Of a stretch of DNA of 64,000 bases, positions 49,979 to 59,122 are shown piece after piece (positions within the stretch are counted from its first letter, which is position 1; every line of letters starts with the position of its first letter). This DNA comes from Vibrio cidicii. Lineage in GTDB: Bacteria > Pseudomonadota > Gammaproteobacteria > Enterobacterales > Vibrionaceae. The stretch is taken from contig NZ_CP046803.1 in NCBI RefSeq assembly GCF_009763805.1, positions 1,054,001 to 1,118,000 of the forward strand, in the 5' to 3' direction. The notes under the pieces were generated by a model that was not told the DNA's origin, did no database searches, and was given only the letters and a program-made list of their open reading frames with translations. Position numbers and translations under genes: made by a program.

Positions 49979-50380
49979 TTATTGAAATAGCCCATATTGC
50001 TGCAAGCGGATTAACTCTTGCAGCGCGGTGTTGTCCGCTTCGGTGTCGGCGGCTTGGTTATGCAAAGCAGTCCAGAATACCGATTCAGCTTCATGGCAGC
50101 TCAGCTCTCCTTGCCAGCCGCGCACCACGTAGTAATGCAGCAGTTGCAGCTCAGAGGTCGGATGGTAGAGGCTGCAGAGATAATCGGCTTGCGTAACCGC
50201 GACGCCCAGCTCTTCGGTGACTTCACGCTCAAGCGTCTCGATTTGGCTTTCGCCCGCTTCCATATGCCCGCCGGGAATGGCGACCATGTTTGGATCGCAA
50301 GCTTTCTCTTTGGTGCGTTTCTCAAGCAAAATTTGATTATCTTTCAAAAGGATAAATGATACGCACGGGTGAACTTGCAT
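49979..50380 (-). CDS. Nudix hydrolase
   Basis: A 133-residue Nudix enzyme. The box G-G-H-M-E-A-G-E-S-Q-I-E-T-L-E-R-E-V-T-E followed by E-L-G-V fits G-x5-E-x7-R-E-U-x-E-E-x-G-U. It should cleave a nucleoside diphosphate derivative with a metal ion. The ATG at 50380 is the first Met that fits the fold. The substrate is unknown; house-cleaning of oxidised nucleotides is one possibility. Confidence 0.85.
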   Translation of the reverse strand: MQVHPCVSFILLKDNQILLEKRTKEKACDPNMVAIPGGHMEAGESQIETLEREVTEELGVAVTQADYLCSLYHPTSELQLLHYYVVRGWQGELSCHEAESVFWTALHNQAADTEADNTALQELIRLQQYGLFQ

Positions 50381-50778
50381 GTTAAAGCCTCTAAGATTTA
50401 TTCGATTTTCCAGCACGGCCAAACCGTGGAGCATAGTATGGCATCGCAGCTTGAATCGTGAACAGATAAATGTGGTGAATTTTACTTAATTTTGGTTAAT
50501 TTCACTGTTAGAACGCAGAGGTACTGCCGCAGTTTGTTTGTAACTATATGTAAAATATAAATTTATTATATGGCACTTAATTTGCTATCAGAACGCCAAA
50601 CGATTTAGGCAATATTTTTTACAGTGTTTTTTATTGGTCGGGGATATAAATTATCGATCCTTGGTCTGAGTTCTATGAAAAATATTAATAGTTTGCGTGA
50701 GAACTGTTCGCGAAACATTAAATGAGCAGATTCAGGTCGAAATCACGCTGGAAGCGTACATTACAATAAAGGATGCAT
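50381..50778. other. 398-base intergenic region between the Nudix and RND genes
   Basis: AT-rich, with no supported gene or clear operator. It must hold the promoter of the efflux operon; I could not place its elements. Confidence 0.5.
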
Positions 50779-51934
50779 ATGTTACACAAATCCATTCGTT
50801 GGCTAGTCCCAGTCGCTCTGCTGGGCAGCTCCTATCTTGGTTATCAGGCTATCGCGGCACATGGCCCGGTGGTTGAAGAGAAAAAAGTCGAATCAAAGCA
50901 ACCGACGGTTGAAGTCGCAGGTTTGTTTCCCACCAATCATCGCGTGCTCATTACCAGCCATGGTGAGTTAGTGCCGTTTGAAGTGACTCGACTCTCGGCA
51001 CAAGTGTCGGGTGAGGTGACCTCTTGGCATGCGAAACTTTGTCAGCGGTGGCATCGTCAAGCGGGGCGAAGTACTGTTCACCATCGAAAGTGATAACTAC
51101 GAAGCCGCTGTGTTACAAGCCGAAGCGGCACTGGCCAGTGCACAGGCTACGCTGATTGAAGAGCGAGCCAAAGCGAAAGTGGCGGAAAAGCAAGCAAGTA
51201 AACTGAGTGATAAGCAAGTTTCCGACCTCTACTTACGCAAACCGCAACTGCTTAGCGCAGAGGCGCAGGTGAAATCCGCGCAGGCGGCACTAAAACGCGC
51301 CAAACGCGATCTGCAAAACTGCAAAGTGATTGCGCCATACGACGCGTTAGTCGTGTCACGTAATTTAGGTGTCGGCCAGTTTATTTCGGCGGGCAGTGAG
51401 GTTGCGGTACTTAACAATATCGAAGCTGGCGAAATCCACTTACCGATTGCGGGGTTCGACAGTGCCTTTTTGCCGGAGAAGCTCTCTGATCTAAACGCTT
51501 TGGTGACGTTGGATGGTATTCAAAAAACGCAGCGCGAAGGCAAGGTAGTGCGCGATCAAGGTTTGATCGATTCAGCCACGCGGATGACCAATGTGGTGGT
51601 GCGCATTAGTGATCCCTACGGGATTAACAGTAAGCAGCCAGCGATCAAATTTGGCTCTTACGTTGAAGTGAACTTTGCGGGTAAAGAGCTCAAGCATATT
51701 TACCGCTTGCCTCAAGAGTTGGTCAACAATCGAACGGTTTGGGTGGTTAATGAAAACAATGAGTTACAACCAAGAACGGTCAATGTATTGCGCGCTGAAG
51801 GGGAGTTCATGCTCATCGCCGAAGGCATTGAACAGAGTGACCAACTGGTGTTGACTGTGCCTGAATATCCGCAAAAAGGCATGACGGTAAAGTTATTGTC
51901 CGCTGAGGCCGACAGCAACGACAAGCAAGGTTAA
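50779..51934 (+). pseudogene. RND efflux periplasmic adaptor (HlyD/MFP family), frameshifted
   Basis: About 384 residues after repair. This membrane-fusion protein joins the RND pump at 51946 to an outer-membrane channel. It has an N-terminal anchor or signal, a lipoyl half (L-S-A-Q-V-S-G-E-V), an alpha-hairpin (about 110-180) and a beta-barrel. The frame is broken at GAAAC 51033-51037: removing one A gives W-H-A-N-F-V-S-G-G. The ATG at 50779 has AAAGGA at good spacing; the ATG at 50773 is too close to it. The break is probably a sequence error. Confidence 0.88.
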
Positions 51935-51945
51935 AAGGAGCCGTC

Positions 51946-54900
51946 ATGGAATCGACCCAGCAACGCGGGCTTATCGCCTATTTCGCTCATAACTCCGTGG
52001 CCGCAAACTTGCTGATGGTGTTCATCATCATCATGGGGATTGTGAGCTTCTTCTTCATTCAAAGGCAGATGTTTCCCAACATCGAAGTGAACTACATCAA
52101 CGTCAGTGCTTCTTATCCCGGCGCGTCACCGCAGGAGATTGAAGAAAGCATTTTGATCAAGATGGAAGAGTCGCTCAAAGATGTCACAGGGATAAAAAAA
52201 GCCGTCTCCACCGCCTCGCGTGGCAGTGCGCAGATTGAGCTGGAAATTGATGTCAAAGCGGACATCAAAGAGGTGCTCGACGATGTCAAACAGCGCATCA
52301 GTACCATCGCCACCTTCCCCAAAGGGATGGAACCGGTCAATATCTATCAATATGAGTTTCGTCAAGATGTGATTGAAATGTCGCTGGTGGGCGATCGTTC
52401 ACTGGAAGAACTCAAGCCGATCGCCAAGCAAATTGAAGATGAACTGCTGCAATTGCAAAACGTGATGCTGGTCGAGCTCAGTGCGCCGGAAGAGGAGATC
52501 GCGATTGAGATAGACCCGCTGGTATTGCGTAAATACGACCTCACCTTAAACGATGTGACCAATGCGATTCGCCGTTATTCGGCCAACTATTCTGCTGGTG
52601 AAGTCACCACCAACGCGGGCATGATAGCGGTTCGAATTGAAAACCAGTACTACAAAGGCGAAGAGTTTCGCAACATTCCGGTGAAACTGGGTGCCAATGG
52701 CGCAAAAGTGCTGCTGCAAGATATTGCGACGATTAAAGATGGCTTTACCGAGGCAGAACGTTACTTCCAATTTTCGGGGCAAAACGCGATTTATCTGTCG
52801 GTAAAAGCGACCAAAGAGCAAGACATGATTCCGGTAGCGGAATCGGTAAAAGCGTACATTGAGCATAAAAATGCTCAGTTACCTGCCGATCTTAAGATCA
52901 AAACACTGGTGGATATGACCTACTACCTGCAAGGTCGTCTCGACATGATGCTGAAAAACTTACTGCAAGGGGCGGTACTAGTTGCTCTGATGCTGAGTAT
53001 TTTCTTGCGTGTACGCTTAGCGCTGTGGGTGATGATCGGTTTGCCCGTGTGTTTTTTAGGCGCAGTGATGCTAATGCCGTTCTTGGGTGTCACCATCAAC
53101 ATCGTTTCGCTGTTTGCTTTCATCATGGTGCTGGGCATTGTGGTCGATGATGCGATCGTTATTGGTGAAAGTGCCTACAGTGAGATTGAGAGTAAGGGTG
53201 GTGGCGTTGACAATGTCATCAAAGGCGTAAAGCGGGTCGCCACCCCTGCAACCTTCGGTGTTTTGACTACCATCGCCGTTTTTGCACCGTTTTTGATGTC
53301 TTCAGGCCCTGAGCGTGCGTTCTTTTTTGGCATCGCCTCGGTGGTGATCCTGTGCCTGACTTTTAGTTTGATCGAATCGAAACTGATTTTGCCTGCACAC
53401 TTGGCACACACCCATTTTAAACCGATTGAACCGGGTAGTTGGCGTGAGCGTTTCAACGCCCGTTTCTTTGGTTTTATCAATGGCCCTTACAAGCGCTTTG
53501 TGGTGGCTTGCACCCACTGGCGTTGGAGTGTGATGGCCTTTTTTGTCGGCCTGTTGGTGATAAGCATTGCGCTGATGACATCCAACCATGTGCGCATTGT
53601 GATGAACCCAAAAGTGCCAACGGACTTCCCGGCGGTGGTGTTGGAAATGAACGATAACGTCTCCAGCGCACAAACCATTGCGACCTTGAAAGCGATTGAA
53701 ACGGTCATCAAGGACGTTGAACAAGAAACGGTGGCAACGCATGGACGCGGAATGATTCGTGACATGCTCTCCTACAATCGTGGTCGTACCAAAGGACGCA
53801 TTGTGGTACCGCTAGTGGACGAAGAACTCAGACCATTTAACACCTTCGAACTTTCGCGGATGTGGCGTGAACGCATGCCAGAGCTCGCTGGGGTGAAAAG
53901 TTTGACCATTCGTGACGCGACCAACAGTGGTGATGGCGGCGATGAGTTTGGTTATCTACTCTTTGGCTCGGACATTGCGCAGCTTAACGAAGCCGGGCGC
54001 TACTTGATCACCCGTTTACAGCAGCAAAATGGCTTGTTTGATATCTCCTCCTCGATAGATTCAGGCAGTAAAGAAGTGTTGTTGTCGCTAGCGCCAGTCG
54101 CCTATGATTTGGGTTTAGATCTCACCATGATCGCCGAACAGGTTGGTGGCAGTTTTTACGGTGGTGAAGCGCAGCGGATTATTCGCGATGGTGAAGAGCT
54201 TAAAGTGATGGTGCGCTATCCCAAATTGACGCGTGAAGCCTTTGCCTCACTTCGCTATGCGGTGATCACAACGCCATCGGGTAAGAAAGTGATGTTGGGC
54301 GATGTGGTGAACATTACCGAGCAACCGGGGGTGACCAGTATTCGCCGCGAACAGGGTTATCAAACGGTTTACGTTTATGGCTCAATTGACGAAGAGCTGA
54401 TCGAGCCGAATGAGGTGGTGAACAACATTCGCGACAATCTACTGCCAGAACTCAAAGAGAAGTTCCCGGGTGTTCGTACCGAATTGGGTGGCAGTATCGA
54501 AGAGCAGCAGGCGCAGCGCAATGAACAGATCATCTTCTTTGTCGCTGGGATGATCATCGTCTACATTCTGCTGGCCGTACCGCTTAAAAGTTATACCCAG
54601 CCTTTGATTGTGATGTCAGTGATTCCATTTAGCTTGACTGGCGCGATTTGGGGCCATTTCTGGCTTGGGCTCGACATCAGTATGATGTCCACCTTTGGCT
54701 TAATTGCTGCTGCTGGCGTGGTGATTAACGACTCGTTGGTCATGACAGACTACGTGAACCAAGTGAGAAAAGAGGGGATGTCAATCAAACAAGCCGTGGT
54801 TGAAGCGGGCTGCGCCCGTTTTCGGGCTATTACACTGACGTCGATCACCACGTTTGTTGGGGTGTTGCCGATCATGTTTGAAACCAGCTTACAAGCTCGC

Positions 54901-55083
54901 TTTGTCATTCCCATGGCCGTTGCATTGGGATTCGCCGTGCTGTTTGCTACGCTGTTAACCTTAGTGCTAGTACCCTGTTTATATCTTATCTTGGAAGACA
55001 TTAAGCGCGGATTAAAACAGCTTTGGCGTGGCGTGACCTACCCACTGCGCTGGTTTGGGCGGCGTAAACTTGCTTCCTCTTAG
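51946..55083 (+). CDS. RND-family efflux pump permease (AcrB-like)
   Basis: A 1045-residue inner-membrane proton antiporter with 12 helices and two large periplasmic loops. It shows the RND motifs near TM1 (F-P-N-I-E-V-N-Y-I-N-V-S-A-S-Y-P-G-A) and the TM4 segment G-I-V-V-D-D-A-I-V-I-G-E-S with the two proton-relay aspartates. It follows its adaptor by 11 bases with AAAGGAG before the ATG. No outer-membrane factor is encoded, so it probably uses TolC. The substrate is not predictable. Confidence 0.94.
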   Translation: MESTQQRGLIAYFAHNSVAANLLMVFIIIMGIVSFFFIQRQMFPNIEVNYINVSASYPGASPQEIEESILIKMEESLKDVTGIKKAVSTASRGSAQIELEIDVKADIKEVLDDVKQRISTIATFPKGMEPVNIYQYEFRQDVIEMSLVGDRSLEELKPIAKQIEDELLQLQNVMLVELSAPEEEIAIEIDPLVLRKYDLTLNDVTNAIRRYSANYSAGEVTTNAGMIAVRIENQYYKGEEFRNIPVKLGANGAKVLLQDIATIKDGFTEAERYFQFSGQNAIYLSVKATKEQDMIPVAESVKAYIEHKNAQLPADLKIKTLVDMTYYLQGRLDMMLKNLLQGAVLVALMLSIFLRVRLALWVMIGLPVCFLGAVMLMPFLGVTINIVSLFAFIMVLGIVVDDAIVIGESAYSEIESKGGGVDNVIKGVKRVATPATFGVLTTIAVFAPFLMSSGPERAFFFGIASVVILCLTFSLIESKLILPAHLAHTHFKPIEPGSWRERFNARFFGFINGPYKRFVVACTHWRWSVMAFFVGLLVISIALMTSNHVRIVMNPKVPTDFPAVVLEMNDNVSSAQTIATLKAIETVIKDVEQETVATHGRGMIRDMLSYNRGRTKGRIVVPLVDEELRPFNTFELSRMWRERMPELAGVKSLTIRDATNSGDGGDEFGYLLFGSDIAQLNEAGRYLITRLQQQNGLFDISSSIDSGSKEVLLSLAPVAYDLGLDLTMIAEQVGGSFYGGEAQRIIRDGEELKVMVRYPKLTREAFASLRYAVITTPSGKKVMLGDVVNITEQPGVTSIRREQGYQTVYVYGSIDEELIEPNEVVNNIRDNLLPELKEKFPGVRTELGGSIEEQQAQRNEQIIFFVAGMIIVYILLAVPLKSYTQPLIVMSVIPFSLTGAIWGHFWLGLDISMMSTFGLIAAAGVVINDSLVMTDYVNQVRKEGMSIKQAVVEAGCARFRAITLTSITTFVGVLPIMFETSLQARFVIPMAVALGFAVLFATLLTLVLVPCLYLILEDIKRGLKQLWRGVTYPLRWFGRRKLASS

Positions 55084-55112
55084 TGAAGTTAAAGTTAGGT
55101 CAAACACTAACG

Positions 55113-55140
55113 AAATGCAGCTCTCGAGCTGCATTTTTTT
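55113..55140 (+). terminator. Rho-independent terminator of the RND operon
   Basis: A 10-bp stem (AAATGCAGCT with AGCTGCATTT) and 4-base loop end in a run of T, 29 bases after the stop codon. Confidence 0.9.
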
Positions 55141-55375
55141 ATGCATCCTAGATGCCGGTTAGCTCGAATGGTCTGAGCTCACCTCTGCTTATCATGTCTA
55201 TACACAATAAGTGAGGAGTGGTGAACCAGAGTGTGTGATGCTGTTGGAATATGTACATATTATTTATCTTGTAAATATTTGGTAAAATTTACACATACTT
55301 TGTAAATATCGCCAAGTTACGTATTTATCTCTAAGTGATGTAAATTAAGTTATTGATTTTTAATGAATAAAAACT

Positions 55376-55391
55376 TGGCACGCTAAGTGCA
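55376..55391 (+). promoter_or_regulatory. Sigma-54 promoter of the small secreted protein gene
   Basis: TGGCACGCTAAGTGCA fits the consensus TGGCACG-N4-TTGCA with one mismatch, and GG and GC are exactly 10 bases apart. The predicted transcript starts near 55403, 35 bases before the ATG. Confidence 0.78.
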
Positions 55392-55437
55392 ATATAGAGT
55401 TCGTTGGTTGATTATTCATTTATACGAGGAACTTAAT

Positions 55438-55701
55438 ATGCGCCGTTCAATTCTATCTACTGCAATGCTTCTATTGGTGATGACGTCTGCTGCGAACGCA
55501 AACGCACTGGACAACTCTTCCCTGAGCAGTGATCTTAGTGCCGAAATGGAAGCGATGAAACAAGAAGCGATTGCTCAAGTGCAGCAAGAAAACGTTAAAG
55601 CGATCGCAGATAGGGACGCGTTGTTAGTGAACTACATCAAACAAGAACAGTCTCAATTAGTGAATTTGAAATGCCAACAAAAAGGCAATGAAGAGTCTTA
55701 A
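55438..55701 (+). CDS. Small secreted protein of unknown function
   Basis: An 87-residue protein with a strong signal peptide (about 1-23, ending A-N-A-N-A) and a mature part of about 64 residues. The mature part is a charged amphipathic helix rich in Glu, Gln and Lys with a single Cys near the end. The ATG at 55438 has GAGGAA upstream. I do not recognise the family. It is preceded by a sigma-54 promoter, which for such a small exported protein suggests regulated expression (motility, nitrogen, quorum or type VI secretion regulators). Confidence 0.8.
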   Translation: MRRSILSTAMLLLVMTSAANANALDNSSLSSDLSAEMEAMKQEAIAQVQQENVKAIADRDALLVNYIKQEQSQLVNLKCQQKGNEES

Positions 55702-55822
55702 TCTGCGCATCATTTTTGCTTTGCCAGAACCGCTTGTCACTGCCCCGTAACAGATCGAATTTAAAGTTGAGGCAAATGAGGTGATTCTTTCCGTTGTGAA
55801 ATACGCCTTGTTTGCCCCGTTC

Positions 55823-55855
55823 GCCAGGTCTCCTATGTACCTGGCTTTTTTCTTT
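55823..55855 (+). terminator. Rho-independent terminator (plus strand)
   Basis: A 7-bp stem (GCCAGGT with ACCTGGC) and 9-base loop are followed by TTTTTTCTTTT. It ends either a 3' UTR of the secreted protein gene or a small RNA. Confidence 0.75.
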
Positions 55856-55863
55856 TCAGGACA

Positions 55864-55902
55864 TTGAAAAAAGAAAGCCCGTGTATAGGCTGATACACGG
55901 GC
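55864..55902 (-). terminator. Rho-independent terminator (minus strand)
   Basis: A 9-bp stem (GCCCGTGTA with TACACGGGC) and 8-base loop are followed on the minus strand by TTTCTTTTTTC. No protein gene on that strand lies upstream for several hundred bases. Confidence 0.65.
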
Positions 55903-56020
55903 AAAAAGGGCACCATATTGGTGTGTCTATTCATTTTGGAGATGGTCGCAAAAGATCCATTTTCTTTTACTGTAAAGAAGCTTTCCCGGGATTGGATGGC
56001 TTCAAGTCAGTGTGACCAGT
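55864..56020 (-). ncRNA. Candidate small RNA
   Basis: The minus-strand terminator at 55864 has no gene upstream. The about 150 bases before it contain another small hairpin (CACC-AATAT-GGTG) but no usable open frame. A small RNA would explain this, but no promoter was identified, so the 5' end is a guess. Confidence 0.25.
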
Positions 56021-56350
56021 GGGAAGTAAAGTAACACTATTGTTACCATTGTTAAAATGTGAATTGGGTAATCATAGTTTGCACAAATATCGCCATTATG
56101 CTTACGAAGTCTGTGGGTTTTACGTTTGAATTGACGAATTTTGTCCCTAGTTCCGTCTTTTACCTTTTGATGTATTGTTGTTTACTCCAACTAAAAATCA
56201 GGATGAAAAAGGTAATGTTAACCATCACGTTACCTGTTTAACATTCTTAGAGATCTTGTGGTTTTATGGTTCAGGTAACGCTAGAGTGGCCGTAGTCAGT
56301 GGAATAAATTTGTTTTATTTCTTTAGGAATAATGCGTTATAGGAGACTTA

Positions 56351-56857
56351 ATGTTTTCCTCCCTCCGTTATGAGATTAATCCGTCTAAAGAACGGAGAGA
56401 TTGTGCCGAGAGGCATTTGAATAGCTTGCCAAATGCCGCACGTTTGCTGCGCAGCATTGATCTTGCCAGCGACTTTTGTGTGGTGGTGGCGATGGATGGT
56501 GAACAGTTAGTGGGAGTCGCGACCATCAAGAGCTTAGTGCAGGGAAAAAATGGCGAATTAGGTCACTTGTCTGTACTGCCAGAGTATCAAAGGCAAGGTA
56601 TCGCCAAAGAACTCACCCGGCTGCGGATTGAATACGCTAAGGCCCATGGTTTGGAGCTGCTGTATGCGGTAATTAAAGATCACAACGAGGCCTCGGCGAA
56701 TAATCTTGTGCAGCACGGTTTTGTCCGTTACGGGCGGTTTTATAGCCTGAGCAACAGCGGGCTGAAATTTGCTTGGTATTTTATGGTGTTAGCTGATGGA
56801 TTGGATGCTGAAGCGGTCATGCAAACGCTCACCCATCCACGTCGTCGATGTGATTAA
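56351..56857 (+). CDS. GNAT-family N-acetyltransferase
   Basis: A 168-residue GNAT enzyme. The acetyl-CoA site is in L-S-V-L-P-E-Y-Q-R-Q-G-I-A-K-E-L, followed by the usual V-I-K-D-H-N-E-A-S-A-N-N-L-V-Q-H-G-F signature. The substrate is unknown. AGGAG precedes the ATG. It is convergent with the ABC-F gene. Confidence 0.85.
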   Translation: MFSSLRYEINPSKERRDCAERHLNSLPNAARLLRSIDLASDFCVVVAMDGEQLVGVATIKSLVQGKNGELGHLSVLPEYQRQGIAKELTRLRIEYAKAHGLELLYAVIKDHNEASANNLVQHGFVRYGRFYSLSNSGLKFAWYFMVLADGLDAEAVMQTLTHPRRRCD

Positions 56858-56874
56858 CGCCTTTGAGCGAAATG

Positions 56875-56907
56875 AGAAAACAAGCCAGAGCAAAGTGCTC
56901 TGGCTTG
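56875..56907 (-). terminator. Rho-independent terminator of the ABC-F gene
   Basis: An 11-bp stem (CAAGCCAGAGC with GCTCTGGCTTG) and 5-base loop are followed on the minus strand by TTTTCTC. Confidence 0.8.
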
Positions 56908-56943
56908 ATAAGTTGCAGTGGTAAGTTGAGTGATATTCGATAC

Positions 56944-58659
56944 TTACAGCTGCGCGTTGATGCTGGCAATCTCCTCTCTCCATTGCTGTTGTAACTGTGG
57001 CTTCTGATGCTTAGGCTTTCGCCCGAGATCTTCTTCCAACAGGGTTTCCAACTGCAAAAGACGTTCAAGCAATTGTTCTTCATCGCTCAGGTTTACGCTT
57101 GAATGGGTTTGACCTGCCTGCAACGCTGCGTTTTGCTCTGTGTCAGCATTGAGATCGAGTTCAGAGATGTGCTGATATATCGCTTCAACGCTGAGGTATT
57201 CGGTCAATGCGCCATCGTGAATATACCAAAAGCGGTTGCAGCTTTGCTCAATCAGCGTTCTGTCGTGGCTGACCAAAAGAACCGCGCCTGCAAAGGTATT
57301 TAAGGTGGCGATCAACTCCTCCTTGCCTTCCATATCCAAATGGTTGGTCGGCTCATCCAAAAACAGCAGGTGATAACAGGCTAGGCTCAGCCCGACAAAC
57401 AGTAAACGGGCGCGTTCACCGCCACTGAGTGACGCGACTTTCTGTTGGTGCCTCGCGTACTCAAATCCGGCGCTGATCAAAGCGCGTTTACATTGCTCAT
57501 TGCTAAGGTGAGCAAAAGTGAGCAGGGCGTCACTGAGTGAGTCGTGATCACAAAGTTGCTGCTGTGATTGGTCGTAATACCCTAAGCGGCAGCGGTCATG
57601 AAAAGTCACTGTCGGTAAGTCGCGGCGCAGAAATGACGCATGCAGAGCATTGAGCAGGGTCGATTTACCACAGCCGTTACTGCCGAGGATAGCAATGCGA
57701 TCGCCGCTTTTAACCCGTACTTCACTCATCGCGAATAAAGTGACATCCGTTAACCTTGGCTTCACGGAAAAAGGCAAGATTTCCACCAGCCGCTTGGCAG
57801 GCAGAGCTTCCCCTTTGAGGCTCAAACACCAAGGCGCTCCTTCGCTTAACTCGGTTTGTTGCTCCTCTAAACGCTCTTTGCGGGCAAACATGGTTTTGGC
57901 CTTGCGCGCGAGATCTTCGTTGTCATACACCTTGCCCCACTGTGCAAGACGCTTGGCACTTTTTTCGATTCGGTCGATCTCTTTTTGCTCACTTTGATGG
58001 CGCAGTCGGTCGGCCTGATCTTTCTCATCCATTGCAGCTCTTGCCAGTGAGCATGGCAGGGCGAAGTGGTGTAGGGCTTTATCACGCATGATCCAAGTGG
58101 TGTTGGTCACTCGGTCGAGCAGCGTTTGATCATGGGAGACCAACACAAATGCCCCTTTCCAGCGAGATAAAAAGCCCTCCAGCCAAATCAGCGAGGGTAA
58201 ATCGAGGTGGTTGCTTGGTTCATCTAAAAGCAGCAAGTCCGGCTGATGTATGATGGCTCTAGCTAGGAGTAAACGCATCTGCTGACCGCCACTGCAGTGG
58301 CTGACTGGCATGTGCCACTCTGTTGGTGCAAAGCCTAACTCACCCAGCAGCACTTCAGCTTGCCAAGTGTTTTCTGCGGCTAAATGTTCAGCGAGGGCTT
58401 GCATAACACTCATCGATTGCACGGCAAGCGGCAGATACTGCTCGACATAGCGCATCAAGCATTGTTTGGCTTTCATTACTTGGCCGCCACTGGCTTCCAA
58501 CTCGCCATTAAGCAGTTTGAGTAAGGAGCTTTTGCCACAGCCGTTATGACCAATCAGGCCGATTTTGTCGCCGCGTTGGATGGTAAAATTTAACGCATCA
58601 AACAGTGCGTGTGAGGTGTGAGAAAGGGTTAGTGATTGTGCAGTTAAAAAAGTACTCAT
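56944..58659 (-). CDS. ABC-F ATPase, probable ribosome-protection type
   Basis: A 571-residue soluble protein with two ATPase domains and no membrane domain. Walker A motifs are G-H-N-G-C-G-K-S (residues 37-44) and G-S-N-G-C-G-K-S; signatures are C-S-G-G-Q-Q and L-S-G-G-E-R; Walker B are L-L-L-L-D-E-P-S-N-H-L-D and L-L-F-L-D-E-P-T-N-H-L-D. The interdomain linker, which reaches into the ribosome, is basic and helical (about 205-265). It is preceded by a leader peptide and an attenuator like those of antibiotic-resistance ABC-F proteins, which suggests induction by ribosome-targeting drugs. The drug class is unknown. Confidence 0.88.
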   Translation of the reverse strand: MSTFLTAQSLTLSHTSHALFDALNFTIQRGDKIGLIGHNGCGKSSLLKLLNGELEASGGQVMKAKQCLMRYVEQYLPLAVQSMSVMQALAEHLAAENTWQAEVLLGELGFAPTEWHMPVSHCSGGQQMRLLLARAIIHQPDLLLLDEPSNHLDLPSLIWLEGFLSRWKGAFVLVSHDQTLLDRVTNTTWIMRDKALHHFALPCSLARAAMDEKDQADRLRHQSEQKEIDRIEKSAKRLAQWGKVYDNEDLARKAKTMFARKERLEEQQTELSEGAPWCLSLKGEALPAKRLVEILPFSVKPRLTDVTLFAMSEVRVKSGDRIAILGSNGCGKSTLLNALHASFLRRDLPTVTFHDRCRLGYYDQSQQQLCDHDSLSDALLTFAHLSNEQCKRALISAGFEYARHQQKVASLSGGERARLLFVGLSLACYHLLFLDEPTNHLDMEGKEELIATLNTFAGAVLLVSHDRTLIEQSCNRFWYIHDGALTEYLSVEAIYQHISELDLNADTEQNAALQAGQTHSSVNLSDEEQLLERLLQLETLLEEDLGRKPKHQKPQLQQQWREEIASINAQL

Positions 58660-58864
58660 AATGTTCTCAAGAATTTTGGGCGCAAAAGGCCGTTGTCAGG
58701 GCTGACAATAATTCTTCGAGCTTGAGGGAAGGTACTCGGATTGGACGCTAGTCGTCGTGGTTGATGTTTCGCTCAAGTCGAGATTATCGCAGCGCGATAT
58801 CTAAAACTCTTGAGCGAAGCTTAATACCAAACAAACGTGGGTAGATGGCACACCACATAGACAT
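58660..58864 (-). promoter_or_regulatory. Leader-peptide translational attenuator of the ABC-F gene
   Basis: Four complementary segments lie between the leader peptide and the ABC-F start. In minus-strand sense, segment 1 is CTTCGCTCAAG (58809-58819, inside the leader codons), segment 2 CTTGAGCGAA (58768-58777), segment 3 CCTCAAGCTCGAAG (58714-58727) and segment 4 TTCTTGAGAA (58664-58673), which carries the ribosome site five bases before the ABC-F ATG. Segments 1:2 and 3:4 pair when the leader is translated freely; a ribosome stalled over segment 1 would free 2 to pair with 3 and expose the ABC-F start. This is the logic of ermC-type attenuators. Confidence 0.7.
58784..58864 (-). CDS. Leader peptide of the ABC-F gene (26 residues)
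   Basis: A 26-residue open frame read from ATG at 58864 to TAA at 58784, with a strong ribosome site AAGGAGG six bases before it. The peptide begins M-S-M-W-C-A-I-Y-P-R-L-F-G. Segment 1 of the attenuator is inside codons 15-19 (K-L-R-S-R), so a ribosome stalled near there would change RNA folding. Short, with a near-perfect ribosome site and directly upstream of an ABC-F gene, it is very unlikely to be chance. Confidence 0.72.
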   Translation of the reverse strand: MSMWCAIYPRLFGIKLRSRVLDIALR

Positions 58865-59099
58865 AAAGATCCTCCTTAAATTTCGTTGGGAAAGTACTGG
58901 GTACTCTCGAGTTAAACCATGCTCGCTATTCTAGCCTTGCCGATGCAGATGTACACAGGATCAGCCTCTTTCGCGTCGTTTTTTGCCCAAAGTGAGCTGC
59001 TGATCGTGCTTGGTCAAAAGTCGAGAAAGGAAATCGGAATGTAAATTTGCTTAAAGAGACTAGGCGCTTTGCTAGGAGGTTGCTAGTATAAATGCAAAA

Positions 59100-59118
59100 G
59101 AGAATGATTATCGAGTAG
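59100..59118 (+). promoter_or_regulatory. Fur box before the siderophore-interacting protein gene
   Basis: GAGAATGATTATCGAGTAG matches the 19-bp Fur consensus well in its left half (8 of 9) and weakly in its right half. It overlaps the promoter and start region, with TATAAA at 59088-59093 just upstream. Iron repression is expected. Confidence 0.6.
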
Positions 59119-59122
59119 AAAA

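Larger units (their letters stand above)
55084..55437. other. 354-base intergenic region before the small secreted protein gene
   Basis: It holds a terminator (55113), a sigma-54 promoter (55376) and several GTAAAT/ATTTAC repeats (55271-55276, 55287-55292, 55302-55307, 55340-55345) that could be an enhancer for a sigma-54 activator. Confidence 0.6.
55702..56350. other. 649-base region with two opposed terminators
   Basis: No supported protein gene. A plus-strand terminator (55823) and a minus-strand terminator (55864) face each other, which suggests one or two small RNAs. A short open frame at 55812-56015 lies across both hairpins and reads as noncoding. Confidence 0.45.

Noticed and set aside
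55812..56015. Open frame of 67 codons
   Set aside because: It runs through two terminator hairpins and lacks a ribosome site.
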